From the NCBI RefSeq assembly GCF_025061645.1, contig NZ_JANYMP010000004.1:473142-537141 (forward strand): a stretch of 64,000 nucleotides of DNA. The letters are read 5' to 3'. Below are positions 27,509 through 36,429 of the stretch, piece after piece. The notes under the pieces were generated by a model. That model searched no databases, was not told the origin of the DNA, and saw only the letters and a list, made by a program, of their open reading frames with translations. How positions within the stretch are numbered: position 1 is the first letter of the stretch; each line of letters begins with the position of its first letter. The position numbers and the translations under genes are program-made. This DNA is from Umezawaea endophytica. GTDB lineage: Bacteria > Actinomycetota > Actinomycetes > Mycobacteriales > Pseudonocardiaceae.

Positions 27509-28246
27509 ATGTCGGGAATCAAGGGCAAGGTCGTCGTCATCACCGGGGCCAGCAAGGGCATCGGCGAGGCGACGGCGCTCCGCCTCGCCGACCACGGCGC
27601 GAAGGTCGTGCTCGGCGCGCGGCGGCCGGGCGAGCTGGAGGCGCTGGCCGACCGCATCGCGGCCTCCGGCGGGGAAGCCGCCTGGGCGTCGACGGACGTG
27701 CGGCGGCGCGAGGACGTGGCCGCGCTGGTCGAGCTGGCGTGCGAGCGGTACGGCTCGCTGGACGTGCTGGTCAACAACGCCGGGGTCATGCCGGTCTCAC
27801 CGCTGGACGACCTGCGGGTCGACGACTGGGACGCCATGGTCGACGTCAACGTCAAGGGCGTGCTGCACGGCATCGCGGCGGCGCTGCCGGTGTTCCGGCG
27901 CCAGGGGGCCGGCCAGTTCGTCACCACGGCGTCCACGGCCGCGTTCAAGACCGTGCCGGGGCAGGCGGTCTACTCCGGCACGAAGTTCGCCGTGCGCGCC
28001 ATCTGCGAGGGCCTGCGCCAGGAGGCGGGCGACGGGTTCCGGGTCACGGTGGTCTCGCCGGGCATGACCGCGACCGACTTCGCCGCGTCCGTCACGGACC
28101 CCGCGGCGAAGGCGCGGCTGGAAACCCTGCGCGACACCGTCGCGATGCCCGCGGACGCCGTCGCCCGCGCCATCGCGTTCGCGATCGACCAGCCGGACGA
28201 CGTCGACGTGAACGAGGTCGTCATCCGGCCCACCGCGCAGGCCTGA
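27509..28246 (+). CDS. Short-chain dehydrogenase/reductase
   Basis: 245 residues, classical SDR: cofactor loop TGASKGIG, NNAG motif, catalytic Ser in TASTAAF and Tyr-x-x-x-Lys in YSGTKFAV. The Arg-Arg after the second strand (GARRPGE) favours NADPH. Divergent from the TetR gene that probably controls it; 3 bp from the convergent expansin-like gene. Substrate unknown. Confidence 0.95.
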   Translation: MSGIKGKVVVITGASKGIGEATALRLADHGAKVVLGARRPGELEALADRIAASGGEAAWASTDVRRREDVAALVELACERYGSLDVLVNNAGVMPVSPLDDLRVDDWDAMVDVNVKGVLHGIAAALPVFRRQGAGQFVTTASTAAFKTVPGQAVYSGTKFAVRAICEGLRQEAGDGFRVTVVSPGMTATDFAASVTDPAAKARLETLRDTVAMPADAVARAIAFAIDQPDDVDVNEVVIRPTAQA

Positions 28247-28249
28247 GGA

Positions 28250-29683
28250 TCAGCGCGGCGAACAGCTCAGCCCGGTCACCGGTTGGTCCACTCCGGACAC
28301 GATCGAGCCCCACGTCGTCGACGCGCCGGACGCCAGCGAACCGTTGTAGTCCTCGTTGGTCGCCGACACCCGCTTGCCCGACTGGGACACGTCGGCGTTC
28401 CACGTGTTGGTGAACCGCTGGGACCCGGCCACCGAGAAGGTGACCCGCCAGCCGGAGATCCGCCGCGGGCCGGTGTTGCGGACCGTGACCTCGACCTGGT
28501 GGGCGCCCTGCCACGAGCCGCCGACCGAGTAGGTCGCGGTGCAGCCGGGGGTCGGGGCCTGGGTCGTGGTGGTCGTGGTGGTGGGGGCCGGGGGCGCCGC
28601 GACGTCGGAGGTGGTGGTCGTGGTCGGAGCCGCCTCGACGGTCGTCGTGGTGGTGGTGACCTCCGTCGTGGTCGCGCGGGGCGCGGTCGTCCAGGCGTCC
28701 GTGGACGTGACCGTGGGGCCTTCCTCGGTGCTGTAGTGGACTTTCGTGTACGAGTCGGCGCACCGCGACGAGCAGTCGGCCGGGAGGCCGAAGCGGTAGA
28801 CCCTGCCCCGGTTCACCAGTTCGTCGGAGACGTCCCGCACGCGGATGCGGTAGTCCGTGCCACCCGCGCTCGCCGGGCCGAGGACGAACGCCTGGCCCAT
28901 GTCGCCGTTCGGCTTCGCCTGCCGCCACGTGCCGTTCGGGTCCAGGTACTCCACGCCGTGGATGCCGTTGGGCAGGTGCGACACCGCGAGAACGGGCCGG
29001 GAGGCCTGGGAGTCCCGCAGGAACCCCAGTTCGAGGTCGCCGCTGTAGTTCGGGGTCGGCACGTAGGACCACGACACGTGCCGGTTGTTCCAGTGGTCCG
29101 GCAGGATCGGGGCGACGGACACGCCGTTCTTGGTGAACCTCGTCAAGGAGCTCGTGGACAGTCGCAGGTGGTCCGGGTCGTCGCGGCACCAGGCCGTGGC
29201 GTCCGCGCAGCCGTCGGCCACGACCATCGTCAGCGTGGCGCCGTTGAAGTCGTCGCCGATCCAGGAGCCCCCGCGGCAGAACGGTTGTCCCTGCGTGCCG
29301 TCGTTGATCCCGGTGCAGTAGCTGCCGAGGGTGACCTGGACGTACCGGCCGCAGTTGCGGCCGTTCTCCCAGCGCCCGATCCGGTGCGACTCCGACGTGG
29401 GGAGCGGCCGGGCGTGGGTCGAGTAGTCGCCGGGGGTGTCGAACACGTTGAGCGACACGAAGTTCTGCGAGTCGAGGACGTCCTGGGGGAGCCCGCACCC
29501 GCTGTAGGACGAGCCGAACCCGGCGAAGTGGGTCGCGTTGCCCATCTGCGACGGGGTGCTCTCCGCGCCGCTGGTGGTGGACACCAGGATCGCGGCCACC
29601 ACGACGGCGACGGTGGCCAGTGCCGCCGCGGCGAACAGCGCCGTGCGCGTGGAGCGTTTGTGGGGTGAGGCGGGGGTGGTCAC
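28250..29683 (-). CDS. Expansin-like protein with CBM2
   Basis: 477 residues from the GTG at 29683 (GAGAGG upstream). After a short basic N-terminus comes a hydrophobic signal or anchor helix (ALFAAAALATVAVVVAAILV). Residues about 50-180 resemble a double-psi beta-barrel of expansin/GH45 type (GCGLPQ, FVSLNVFDTPGDY, NGRNCGRYVQV, paired cysteines, DHLRLS), followed by a beta-sandwich-like region, a Thr-rich linker and a C-terminal CBM2. Such proteins loosen cellulose without hydrolysis. It shares a promoter region and the TTTCG repeats with the divergent esterase. The expansin call rests on the motif pattern, not on a search. Confidence 0.7.
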   Translation of the reverse strand: MTTPASPHKRSTRTALFAAAALATVAVVVAAILVSTTSGAESTPSQMGNATHFAGFGSSYSGCGLPQDVLDSQNFVSLNVFDTPGDYSTHARPLPTSESHRIGRWENGRNCGRYVQVTLGSYCTGINDGTQGQPFCRGGSWIGDDFNGATLTMVVADGCADATAWCRDDPDHLRLSTSSLTRFTKNGVSVAPILPDHWNNRHVSWSYVPTPNYSGDLELGFLRDSQASRPVLAVSHLPNGIHGVEYLDPNGTWRQAKPNGDMGQAFVLGPASAGGTDYRIRVRDVSDELVNRGRVYRFGLPADCSSRCADSYTKVHYSTEEGPTVTSTDAWTTAPRATTTEVTTTTTTVEAAPTTTTTSDVAAPPAPTTTTTTTQAPTPGCTATYSVGGSWQGAHQVEVTVRNTGPRRISGWRVTFSVAGSQRFTNTWNADVSQSGKRVSATNEDYNGSLASGASTTWGSIVSGVDQPVTGLSCSPR

Positions 29684-29810
29684 TTCGCCCTCTCGCGCCG
29701 ACCGGTGCGCGCGTGGCGGCCCCGGCTCTTCAGGTGATCGACTGTGAGCGGCACAAGACTTCTCACCGGCGCGCGCGATGTCAAGGAACGGGGTGGGGCC
29801 CGCTCGCCGT

Positions 29811-29912
29811 AAAGTTTCGATGGCTTCGAGAAAGTTTCGAACGCCGTCGAATGGCATATTCGACATTTATGCTGATCAGTGAACCAAATGAGACTCGAAA
29901 CCACCCGAAACT
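29811..29912. promoter_or_regulatory. Four TTTCG/CGAAA repeats in divergent promoter
   Basis: AAAGTTTCGA occurs twice, exactly 20 bp apart (29811-29820, 29831-29840), and the opposite orientation CGAAACC/CGAAACT at 29896-29902 and 29906-29912, 10 bp apart. Phasing at 10-bp multiples fits a protein binding one DNA face. The same heptamer precedes the xylanase, so these genes may share one regulator. Lies in a 298-bp gap between expansin-like (-) and esterase (+) genes. Confidence 0.6.
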
Positions 29913-29981
29913 ACGCGTCTGATCGGCTGACGCGGCAGTACGGTGAAGCGGCCCCTGGCCGCCATCCTTCAAGGAGGAAGG

Positions 29982-31307
29982 ATGCACCTCAGCACCTCTC
30001 CACCCCCTGCCCGCCACGGCGCCGTCGTGGTGAGAACACTCGGAGCCCTCGTCGCCGCCCTCGTCACGGTGCTCGCCGTGCTGGTCGCCCCGCAGGCCCC
30101 ACCCGCTTCGGCCGCGACGCTGACGGAGGTCACCGGGTTCGGCACGAACCCGAGCAACCTGCGGATGCACATCTACGTGCCGGACCGGCTCGCCGCCAGA
30201 CCACCCGTGCTGCTCGCGGTGCACTACTGCACCGGCACGGGGCCCGCGTTCTACTCGGGCACCGAGTTCGCCCGGCTGGCGGACCAATACGGGTTCATCG
30301 TGGTCTACCCGTCCGCGACCCGCAGCGGGCAGTGCTTCGACGTGTCGTCGCCGCAGGCGCTCAAGCGCGACGGCGGCAGCGACCCCGTCGGGCTGATGTC
30401 GATGGTGCGCTACGCGCTGGACCGCTACAACGGCGACGCCGGACGGGTGTTCGTCACGGGGGTCTCCTCCGGGGCCATGACGACCAACGTCATGCTGGCC
30501 AACTACCCGGACGTCTTCCAGGCGGGCGCGGCGTTCGCCGGCGTGCCCGACGGGTGCTTCGCCACCACGGACGGATCGGGCTGGAACAGCGCGTGCGCCA
30601 ACGGAACCGTGCTGAAGACCCCGCAGGAGTGGGGCACCATCGCCAGGTCCGCCTACCCCGGCTACTCGGGGCCGAGGCCGCGGATGCAGCTCTGGCACGG
30701 CACGGCGGACGACACCCTGCGCTACCCCAACTTCGGCGAGGAGATCGACCAGTGGACGAACGTCCACGGCGTGTCCACCACGCCGACGTCCACGGACAGC
30801 CCGCAGTCGGGCTGGACCCGCACCCGCTACGGGACCGGCGTCGAGGCCATCTCGCTCCAGGGCGTCGGCCACAACCTGTACGCGTCCGGCATGGGGCTGC
30901 GGGTGATCCAGTTCTTCGGCCTCGACCAGGGTGGGCCGACGACCACGACGACAACGACGACCACGACCACGTCCAACCCGCCTGCGGGCGCGTGCCGCGT
31001 GGGCTACGGCACGAACGCGTGGAACACCGGCCTGACCGCGACGATCACCATCACCAACACCGGTAGCGCGTCGGTGACGGGCGGCTGGACGCTCGCGTTC
31101 ACGCTCCCAGGCGGCCAGGTGATCACGTCCGGCTGGAACGCGACGTACACGCCGACCAGCGGGGCGGTGACCGCGAAGAACGCCTCCTACAACGGGACGA
31201 TCGCCGCGGGCGCGTCCACCGGCATCGGGTTCCAGGCGACGCACACCGGCAACACCTCCGCACCGACCTCGTTCACGTTGAACGGGGCCGCCTGCACGAT
31301 CGCGTGA
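29982..31307 (+). CDS. CE1/PHB-depolymerase-type esterase with CBM2
   Basis: 441 residues. Signal peptide to about residue 45 (PPASAAT). The alpha/beta-hydrolase has nucleophile Ser162 in GVSSG, Asp in HGTADDTL and His in GVGHN; this family includes acetylxylan and feruloyl esterases (CE1) as well as polyhydroxybutyrate depolymerases. The Thr-rich linker and C-terminal CBM2 and the company of xylanase and GH43 favour a xylan-deacetylating or feruloyl role. AAGGAGGAAGG lies directly before the ATG. Confidence 0.9.
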   Translation: MHLSTSPPPARHGAVVVRTLGALVAALVTVLAVLVAPQAPPASAATLTEVTGFGTNPSNLRMHIYVPDRLAARPPVLLAVHYCTGTGPAFYSGTEFARLADQYGFIVVYPSATRSGQCFDVSSPQALKRDGGSDPVGLMSMVRYALDRYNGDAGRVFVTGVSSGAMTTNVMLANYPDVFQAGAAFAGVPDGCFATTDGSGWNSACANGTVLKTPQEWGTIARSAYPGYSGPRPRMQLWHGTADDTLRYPNFGEEIDQWTNVHGVSTTPTSTDSPQSGWTRTRYGTGVEAISLQGVGHNLYASGMGLRVIQFFGLDQGGPTTTTTTTTTTTSNPPAGACRVGYGTNAWNTGLTATITITNTGSASVTGGWTLAFTLPGGQVITSGWNATYTPTSGAVTAKNASYNGTIAAGASTGIGFQATHTGNTSAPTSFTLNGAACTIA

Positions 31308-31312
31308 CGGCC

Positions 31313-31338
31313 GCGGAGGCCCTCACGGGGGCCTCCGC
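31313..31338 (+). terminator. Hairpin after the esterase gene
   Basis: 10-bp stem GCGGAGGCCC with GGGCCTCCGC, loop of 6 nt, starting 5 bp past the stop codon. Confidence 0.65.
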
Positions 31339-31424
31339 ACAGCCGTCGGCCCCGATCGGTCGCGCGATGGGCAGGATCGCGCGGCCATCGGGGCGGGTCG
31401 TGGGGATGGTGCCGGGGCGTCTGT

Positions 31425-32282
31425 TCAGGCGTCCAGGTCCAGCACGCCGATGGGGTGCGCGGCGGGCAGGGTCGCGTGGCACGTCCGCGCAGGTCCGTGG
31501 AGGTCCCGCGCCAGCCGTCGGGCGTCGGCGGCCGTGGCGCCCGCGCGCGTCCAGCCGTCCCAGGCCAAGTCGTCGGTGACCCGCTCGACGCCCTCCAGCA
31601 GGGCCAGCCCGGCGGTGCTGATCTCGGTCTCGGTGACCAGCAACCCCCGTTCCCGCAACGCTTCCGCGGTTGCCGACCACTCCTCGTCTGTCCACCCACG
31701 AGCGGCCTGCGCCACCCGGCGGTCCAGGTCGGAGGCCGTGCGCAGCACCAGTGACTCCAGGCCGGTCACGCCCGCGGTCAGCAGGGCGGCGACGTGGCCG
31801 TCGCCCCGGTGCTCCCGCAGGGTCGTGGCCGCCTGCCAGAGGCGTTGGCGCGGGTCGTCGGGCCGGGGGAGCGCCGCGTTCGCCGCCGCCAGCACCCGGC
31901 CGCCGCAGGGCAGCGCGGACGCCACGGCCCACAGGTCGTCGGCCAGGTCCTCGTCGAGGTCGGGCAGCAGGCCCGCCAACGCCCGCCCGGCGCCGTCCAG
32001 CCGCGCGGCCAGCGCCGTGGCCGGGGAGGCGAGGTCCCACACGGCGGGCAGCGCGCGGGCGGTCATCGCGGGGGCGAAGCCGAAGAACGCGGCCCGCACC
32101 GGCGCCTCGTCCACCGGGCCGAGCGGAGCCGCGCGCTGCGCGAAGTAGCCGCGCCAGAAACCGCGCAGCCCCACCGCTTCCAGCGCGGACAGCGCCGTCG
32201 GGTGGAAGTACACGAGCGCGTGCACCGACTCGTACCTCGTCCACAGCCGTCGGGCGAGCGCCCGGCCCTCGTCGTTCGTCAC
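31425..32282 (-). CDS. SCO6745-like helix-turn-helix family protein
   Basis: 285 residues, mostly helical, Ala/Leu/Arg rich. The opening ALARRLWTRYESVHALVYFHP and the later WTDEEWSATAEALRERGLL resemble the SCO6745 family, a winged-helix-like group found across actinomycetes with no proven function. GTG start at 32282 overlaps the stop of the LysR gene by 4 bp, so the two are co-transcribed. Confidence 0.7.
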   Translation of the reverse strand: MTNDEGRALARRLWTRYESVHALVYFHPTALSALEAVGLRGFWRGYFAQRAAPLGPVDEAPVRAAFFGFAPAMTARALPAVWDLASPATALAARLDGAGRALAGLLPDLDEDLADDLWAVASALPCGGRVLAAANAALPRPDDPRQRLWQAATTLREHRGDGHVAALLTAGVTGLESLVLRTASDLDRRVAQAARGWTDEEWSATAEALRERGLLVTETEISTAGLALLEGVERVTDDLAWDGWTRAGATAADARRLARDLHGPARTCHATLPAAHPIGVLDLDA

Positions 32283-33199
32283 GCGCCCGATGATGCCCCA
32301 CCGGCCTGGAGCGCCCGCAGCGCGGCGAGGGCCTGGCCGCGCAGCCAGACGTGCGCGTGGTCGCCGTCGTAGCGCTGGTGCCAGGCCAGGTACAGCGGCA
32401 CGGCGGGCATCTCGACCGGCATCGGCAGCGCGGTGAGGCCGAGGTCGCCGACCAGCGAACTGCTCGCCCGCTCGGCGACGACGATGAGGAAGTCGCCCCG
32501 CCGCACGAGCTGCATCGCCGCGAGCGTGGTGGGGGCGGCGGCCACGACCTCGCGGCGCAGGCCCAGGTCCTCCAGCACGTCGTCCATCGGGTCGCGCAGC
32601 CTGCCGCGCCGCGACACGGTGATGTGCTCGGCGGCGGCGTACGCCTCGGGGGTGAGCGGCTGGGCGGCCAGCGGGTGGTCGGCTCGCACCAGGACGACGA
32701 GCCGGTCGTGGCCGACGAGTTCGCGGCTGATCTCGGGCAGCTCGGGCTCGTGGGAGCTCGTCTCCAGGTCGACGTGGCCGCGCCGCAGGTCGTCGGTGTC
32801 GGCGGTCGTCTCGACCAGGAACCGCAGGCGCACGCCCGGAGCCTGGGCGCGCACGGTCCCGAGGAGTTCGGCGCCGACCGCGGTGGTGATCGAGTCGTGC
32901 CACCGCAGGGTGAACACGCGGTCGAGCGTGGCCAGGTCCACCGCGCGCTCGGGCGACAGCACGCCGTGGACCTGGTGGACGAGCGCGTGCACCTGCTCGC
33001 GGATCGCCGTCGCGTGCGGCGTCGGGGTCATCGTCCGGCCGGTGCGCACCAGGATCTGGTCCCCGGTCGCCCGGCGGATGCGCCCGAGGGTGCGGCTCAT
33101 CGCGGGCGCGGACAGGTGCAGCCGGTCGGCGGCACCTGTGACGCTGCCCTCCTCCAGCAGCGCGTCCAGCGCCGTGAGCAGGTTCAAGTCCAGTTGCAT
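32279..33199 (-). CDS. LysR-family transcriptional regulator (NodD/PnbR-like)
   Basis: 306 residues. The HTH is at the N-terminus (LNLLTALDALLEEGSVTGAADRLHLSAPAMSRTLGRIRRATGD), the variant typical of LysR proteins with the DLNLLxxLDxLL opening; the effector domain follows. ATG at 33199. It is divergent from the inositol-monophosphatase-like gene (94-bp gap) and probably controls that unit. Confidence 0.93.
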   Translation of the reverse strand: MQLDLNLLTALDALLEEGSVTGAADRLHLSAPAMSRTLGRIRRATGDQILVRTGRTMTPTPHATAIREQVHALVHQVHGVLSPERAVDLATLDRVFTLRWHDSITTAVGAELLGTVRAQAPGVRLRFLVETTADTDDLRRGHVDLETSSHEPELPEISRELVGHDRLVVLVRADHPLAAQPLTPEAYAAAEHITVSRRGRLRDPMDDVLEDLGLRREVVAAAPTTLAAMQLVRRGDFLIVVAERASSSLVGDLGLTALPMPVEMPAVPLYLAWHQRYDGDHAHVWLRGQALAALRALQAGGASSGA

Positions 33200-33229
33200 G
33201 CGGGTAAACCTATCATGAGCAAGCATGCA
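33195..33229. promoter_or_regulatory. Inverted repeat TGCATGC...GCATGCA
   Basis: TGCATGC (33195-33201) and GCATGCA (33223-33229) flank an AT-richer patch between two divergent genes. The left arm covers the LysR start codon, as expected for an autoregulatory site. Low confidence. Confidence 0.3.
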
Positions 33230-33293
33230 CTGGACGTTATGGCTCGCGGTCCATACGTTGGTGTCAACACCGCAGAGCGAAACGAGGAAAACC

Positions 33294-34100
33294 ATGTCCC
33301 ACAACGACACCGCGCTGCTGACCGAGGTCGTCTCCATCGTGGAGGCGGCGGGCGCGCTGCTCCAGAAGCGCTTCACGGCCGACCCGCCGTGGTTGACCAA
33401 CTTCGACGAGATCATCGCGGCCATCCACGCCAACGACGAGGCGGTCCTGGAACTCCTGCGCGAGCCGCTGCTCGCCGCGCGACCGGGTTCCGGCTGGGTC
33501 GAGGACGAACTCGAGGGCGGCGCGCTCCCGGCGGGCGAGTGGTGGGTCACCGACCCCGCCGAGGGCAACATCAACCACATCCACGGCCTGACCGACTGGG
33601 GCGTGACCGCCACGCTCGTCCGCGACAACCGCCCGGTGCTCACGGTCGTGCACCTGCCGCTGCTGGGCACCACCTACACGGCCATCGAGGGCGGCGGCGC
33701 CCACCAGGACGGCGTTCCGCTGCGCCCGTCCGGGAAGACCTCGCTGGAGGGTGCGCTCGTCGGCACCGGTCAGGCGCGGCCGGGGGAGAGCACCAAGACG
33801 TTCCGCCAGATGGGTGAGTCGGTGACCGCGATGCTGGTCGCGGGCACCGTGCTGCGGGTCTCGGTGCCCGCGACGCTCCAGCTCGTCCACGTCGCCGCGG
33901 GCCGCATGGACGCCTTCTGGCAGTACAGCGACGTCCGCTCGGGCCTCGTCGCGGGCGCGCTGCTGGTGACCGAGGCGGGCGGCGTGCTCACCGACGTCCA
34001 GGGCGTGCCGTGGACCGTCGGCAGCGCCACCCTGCTGGCCGCCGCCCCCGGCGTCCACGGCCCCGCCCTCGAAGCCCTGTCCATCGTGGAGACCTCGTGA
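33294..34100 (+). CDS. Inositol-monophosphatase-like protein, degenerate metal site
   Basis: 268 residues with the fold signature of the IMPase/FIG family, but the metal motif usually written D-P-x-D-G-T is D87-P-A-E90-G-N, and the WD motif near the C-terminus reads SDVRSGL. With Asp changed to Glu and Thr to Asn, normal Mg-phosphatase activity is doubtful. GAGGAAAA lies before the ATG. It overlaps the next gene by 4 bp (GTGA) and is divergent from a LysR gene. Confidence 0.82.
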   Translation: MSHNDTALLTEVVSIVEAAGALLQKRFTADPPWLTNFDEIIAAIHANDEAVLELLREPLLAARPGSGWVEDELEGGALPAGEWWVTDPAEGNINHIHGLTDWGVTATLVRDNRPVLTVVHLPLLGTTYTAIEGGGAHQDGVPLRPSGKTSLEGALVGTGQARPGESTKTFRQMGESVTAMLVAGTVLRVSVPATLQLVHVAAGRMDAFWQYSDVRSGLVAGALLVTEAGGVLTDVQGVPWTVGSATLLAAAPGVHGPALEALSIVETS

Positions 34101-34717
34101 ACATCACCGTCCTCGCCGCCTCCGGGGCCACCGGCCTCGAACTCACCCGTCAGGCCCTCGACCGCGGCCACGTCGTGACCGCGATCGCCCGCGACCCGAG
34201 CCGCGTGACGGTCCCGGACTCCGACCGCCTCGTCCGGGTGGTCGCCGACCTGCGCGACCCGGAGTCACTCGCACGGGTGCTCCCCGAGGGCACGACCGTC
34301 CTTTCCGGACTCGGCATCCCCAAGGGCGAACCACCGGGCGTGCTCACCGCGGGGGCCGAGGCCGTCGTCCGGGCACGACCGGACCGGATCATCTGGCTGG
34401 GCGCGTTCGGCACGGGAGCCTCGGCCGACGCGGCGGGACCGCTGACCAGGACGCTGCTGCGCCTGCTCCTCAAGTCCGAACTGGACGACAAGACCACCGC
34501 CGACACCACGGTCCTGGCCGCGGGCGGCACCGTCTTCCACCCCGGCCCGCTGACGACCGGCCCGCTGAGCACCTCCCGCCGCGCCCTGTCCCTGGCGAAC
34601 GCGCCCCGCCACCTGCTCCCACCCCGCGTCAGCCGCGCGACCGTCGCCGCCGCGATGCTCGACGAGGCTGAGAACCGCTCGCACGTCGGCGGAACGGTCA
34701 TCCCCGTGGAACGCTGA
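34097..34717 (+). CDS. NAD(P)-binding NmrA/SDR-like protein
   Basis: 206 residues starting at a GTG that overlaps the previous stop. The N-terminal Rossmann strand and loop ITVLAASGATGLELTRQAL is that of atypical SDR/NmrA proteins; DLRDPESL and IWLGAFGTG follow the same pattern. No catalytic YxxxK seen, so a redox-sensing or flavin-reductase-like role is possible. In operon with the IMPase-like gene. Confidence 0.85.
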   Translation: MNITVLAASGATGLELTRQALDRGHVVTAIARDPSRVTVPDSDRLVRVVADLRDPESLARVLPEGTTVLSGLGIPKGEPPGVLTAGAEAVVRARPDRIIWLGAFGTGASADAAGPLTRTLLRLLLKSELDDKTTADTTVLAAGGTVFHPGPLTTGPLSTSRRALSLANAPRHLLPPRVSRATVAAAMLDEAENRSHVGGTVIPVER

Positions 34718-34737
34718 CCGACCGCGGGCCGCGTGGG

Positions 34738-35472
34738 CTACATCCGGAAGCCCGCCGGTCCGCGCACCGCCGCGGCGGCCAACTCCTCCACCCTGGACGC
34801 GGGGACGGGGACGCCGGGTGCCGCCTGGACCCAGGCCACCAGGTCGAGCACGGCGAGGCCGGACGGTGGCGGGCCCACGTAGGGGAAGGCGTACAGCGGG
34901 GTGTTGGGTTCGCTGCGCCAGCTCTCCGCCAGCGCGCCCAGGTCGACCGCGTCGAAGCCCAGTGCGTCCAGCAGGGCGGCCACCTCCTCCTTGGCCGCGG
35001 GGTCGTCGCCGGACAGCGGCAGCGCGGTGCGGTCGGGATGGCCCGCCGGGCGGTGCAGGTCCAGGAGTTGCCTGGGACCGATGTTGTGCAACGCCTTCAC
35101 GACCCGTGCGCCGACGAGGTGGCGCTGCACCAGTTCGCTGGAGGTCAGCTCGTCGGCGTCGAGTTCCGGGGCTCGCCACCGTACGTTCGGCGCGTAGTTC
35201 ATCGGGTCGATCACGGTCTTGCCGGCGAGTTCCGGGCGGGGCAGCCGGTCGTGGGCCGCCAGCGGTACGGACGCGATGACCAGGTCGGCGGCGCGCGCCG
35301 CCTCGGCGGGGGTGGCCGCGCGGGCTCGTGGGCCGAGTTCGGCGACGAGGTCGGTCAGGGTCTCGGGACCGCGCGAGTTGCTCAGGACGACGGCGAGGCC
35401 CGCGTCGACGGCGCGGCGGGCGACTCCCGCGCCGACCGCTCCGGTGCCGATGACGCCGAGTGTTGTGCTCAC
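34738..35472 (-). CDS. NADPH-dependent oxidoreductase, F420:NADP-reductase-like
   Basis: 244 residues from a GTG at 35472 with GGAG upstream. Rossmann loop VIGTGAVGAGVARRA with NSRG after the second strand (NADP-type), then LVIASVPLAAHD and DPMNYAPN, as in the NADP oxidoreductase coenzyme-F420-dependent family (Npd-type). Divergent from a LysR gene through a region with a clear T-N11-A palindrome. Substrate unknown. Confidence 0.88.
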   Translation of the reverse strand: MSTTLGVIGTGAVGAGVARRAVDAGLAVVLSNSRGPETLTDLVAELGPRARAATPAEAARAADLVIASVPLAAHDRLPRPELAGKTVIDPMNYAPNVRWRAPELDADELTSSELVQRHLVGARVVKALHNIGPRQLLDLHRPAGHPDRTALPLSGDDPAAKEEVAALLDALGFDAVDLGALAESWRSEPNTPLYAFPYVGPPPSGLAVLDLVAWVQAAPGVPVPASRVEELAAAAVRGPAGFRM

Positions 35473-35554
35473 TGCTGTTCTCCGATCGTGTGGTTCGCCT
35501 CCCATCACAGCCGGGGCGCCGGTCGCCGACAACGAGCGAAACCGACCAGCAGCG

Positions 35555-35569
35555 ATCACATCGTGTGAT
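35555..35569. promoter_or_regulatory. LysR T-N11-A operator
   Basis: Perfect palindrome ATCACA-TCG-TGTGAT in the 108-bp divergent gap. It contains T-N11-A (T35556 to A35568), the LysR recognition pattern, and lies 12 bp before the LysR start, so autoregulation and control of the divergent reductase are expected. Confidence 0.7.
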
Positions 35570-35580
35570 AGATCAGAGGG

Positions 35581-36429
35581 GTGGAGCTGAGGGCTTTGTC
35601 GTACTTCGTGACCGTCGCCGAGGAGTTGCACTTCGGTCGCGCGGCGGACCGGCTGCGGATCGTGCAGTCCGCCGTGAGCCAGCAGATCGCCCGGCTGGAG
35701 CGTGAACTCGGCGTGCGCCTGCTCGACCGCACCTCACGCCGGGTGCGGCTCACCCCGGCCGGTGAACGGGTGCTCCTCGCGGCCCGCGAGACCCTCGCCG
35801 CGGCGGCCAGGGTGCGCGTGGTCGCCGGAGAACCGGCGGCGGCCCTGCGGATCGGGGTGGCGTCCTGCGTCACCCCGCGGCTCGACCGCGCGCTGACCCG
35901 CCTGCGCGGCGGCGAACGCCCCGCCGAACCGGAACTGGTCGACCTGCCGGTGACCGCGCGCCTCGACGCCGTGCGCGACGGCGAACTGGACCTGGCGCTG
36001 GTCCGCGGCGCCCTCACGTCCACCGCCGTGACGGTGGTGCGCGCGTGGTCCGAGCCGCTGCACGTGGTGCTGTCCCGCGAACACCCCGCCGCGGGTGAGC
36101 CCGCCGTCGGCCTGCACGACCTCGACCCGCGCGGCCTGCGGCTCGCCGCCCGCGACAGCGACCCGCCGCTGCACGACGCGATCCTCGCCGCCCTGCCCGT
36201 CGCCCCGCCGCGACCGCCCGCCGGGGACCTGCTCACCGTGCTCTACGACGTGGGGCGCGACCCGCGGGGCTGGACGCTGCTGCCCGCCGAGCAGATCGCG
36301 GGTTCCCGTTCCGACCGGGTCGCGCAGGTGCCGCTCGACCCGCCGATCACCGTCGACGGTCACGTCGTGACGTCCTTCGCCACCCCGGAGTCGTGCGTGG
36401 CGTCCTACCTCGCCGCGTTCGCCGGGTGA
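35581..36429 (+). CDS. LysR-family transcriptional regulator
   Basis: 282 residues from a GTG. Standard LysR HTH (LSYFVTVAEELHFGRAADRL, VSQQIARLERELGVRLLDR) and a short effector domain. Divergent from the F420:NADP-reductase-like gene. Its 3' end overlaps the convergent DeoR gene by 25 bp. Confidence 0.95.
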   Translation: MELRALSYFVTVAEELHFGRAADRLRIVQSAVSQQIARLERELGVRLLDRTSRRVRLTPAGERVLLAARETLAAAARVRVVAGEPAAALRIGVASCVTPRLDRALTRLRGGERPAEPELVDLPVTARLDAVRDGELDLALVRGALTSTAVTVVRAWSEPLHVVLSREHPAAGEPAVGLHDLDPRGLRLAARDSDPPLHDAILAALPVAPPRPPAGDLLTVLYDVGRDPRGWTLLPAEQIAGSRSDRVAQVPLDPPITVDGHVVTSFATPESCVASYLAAFAG

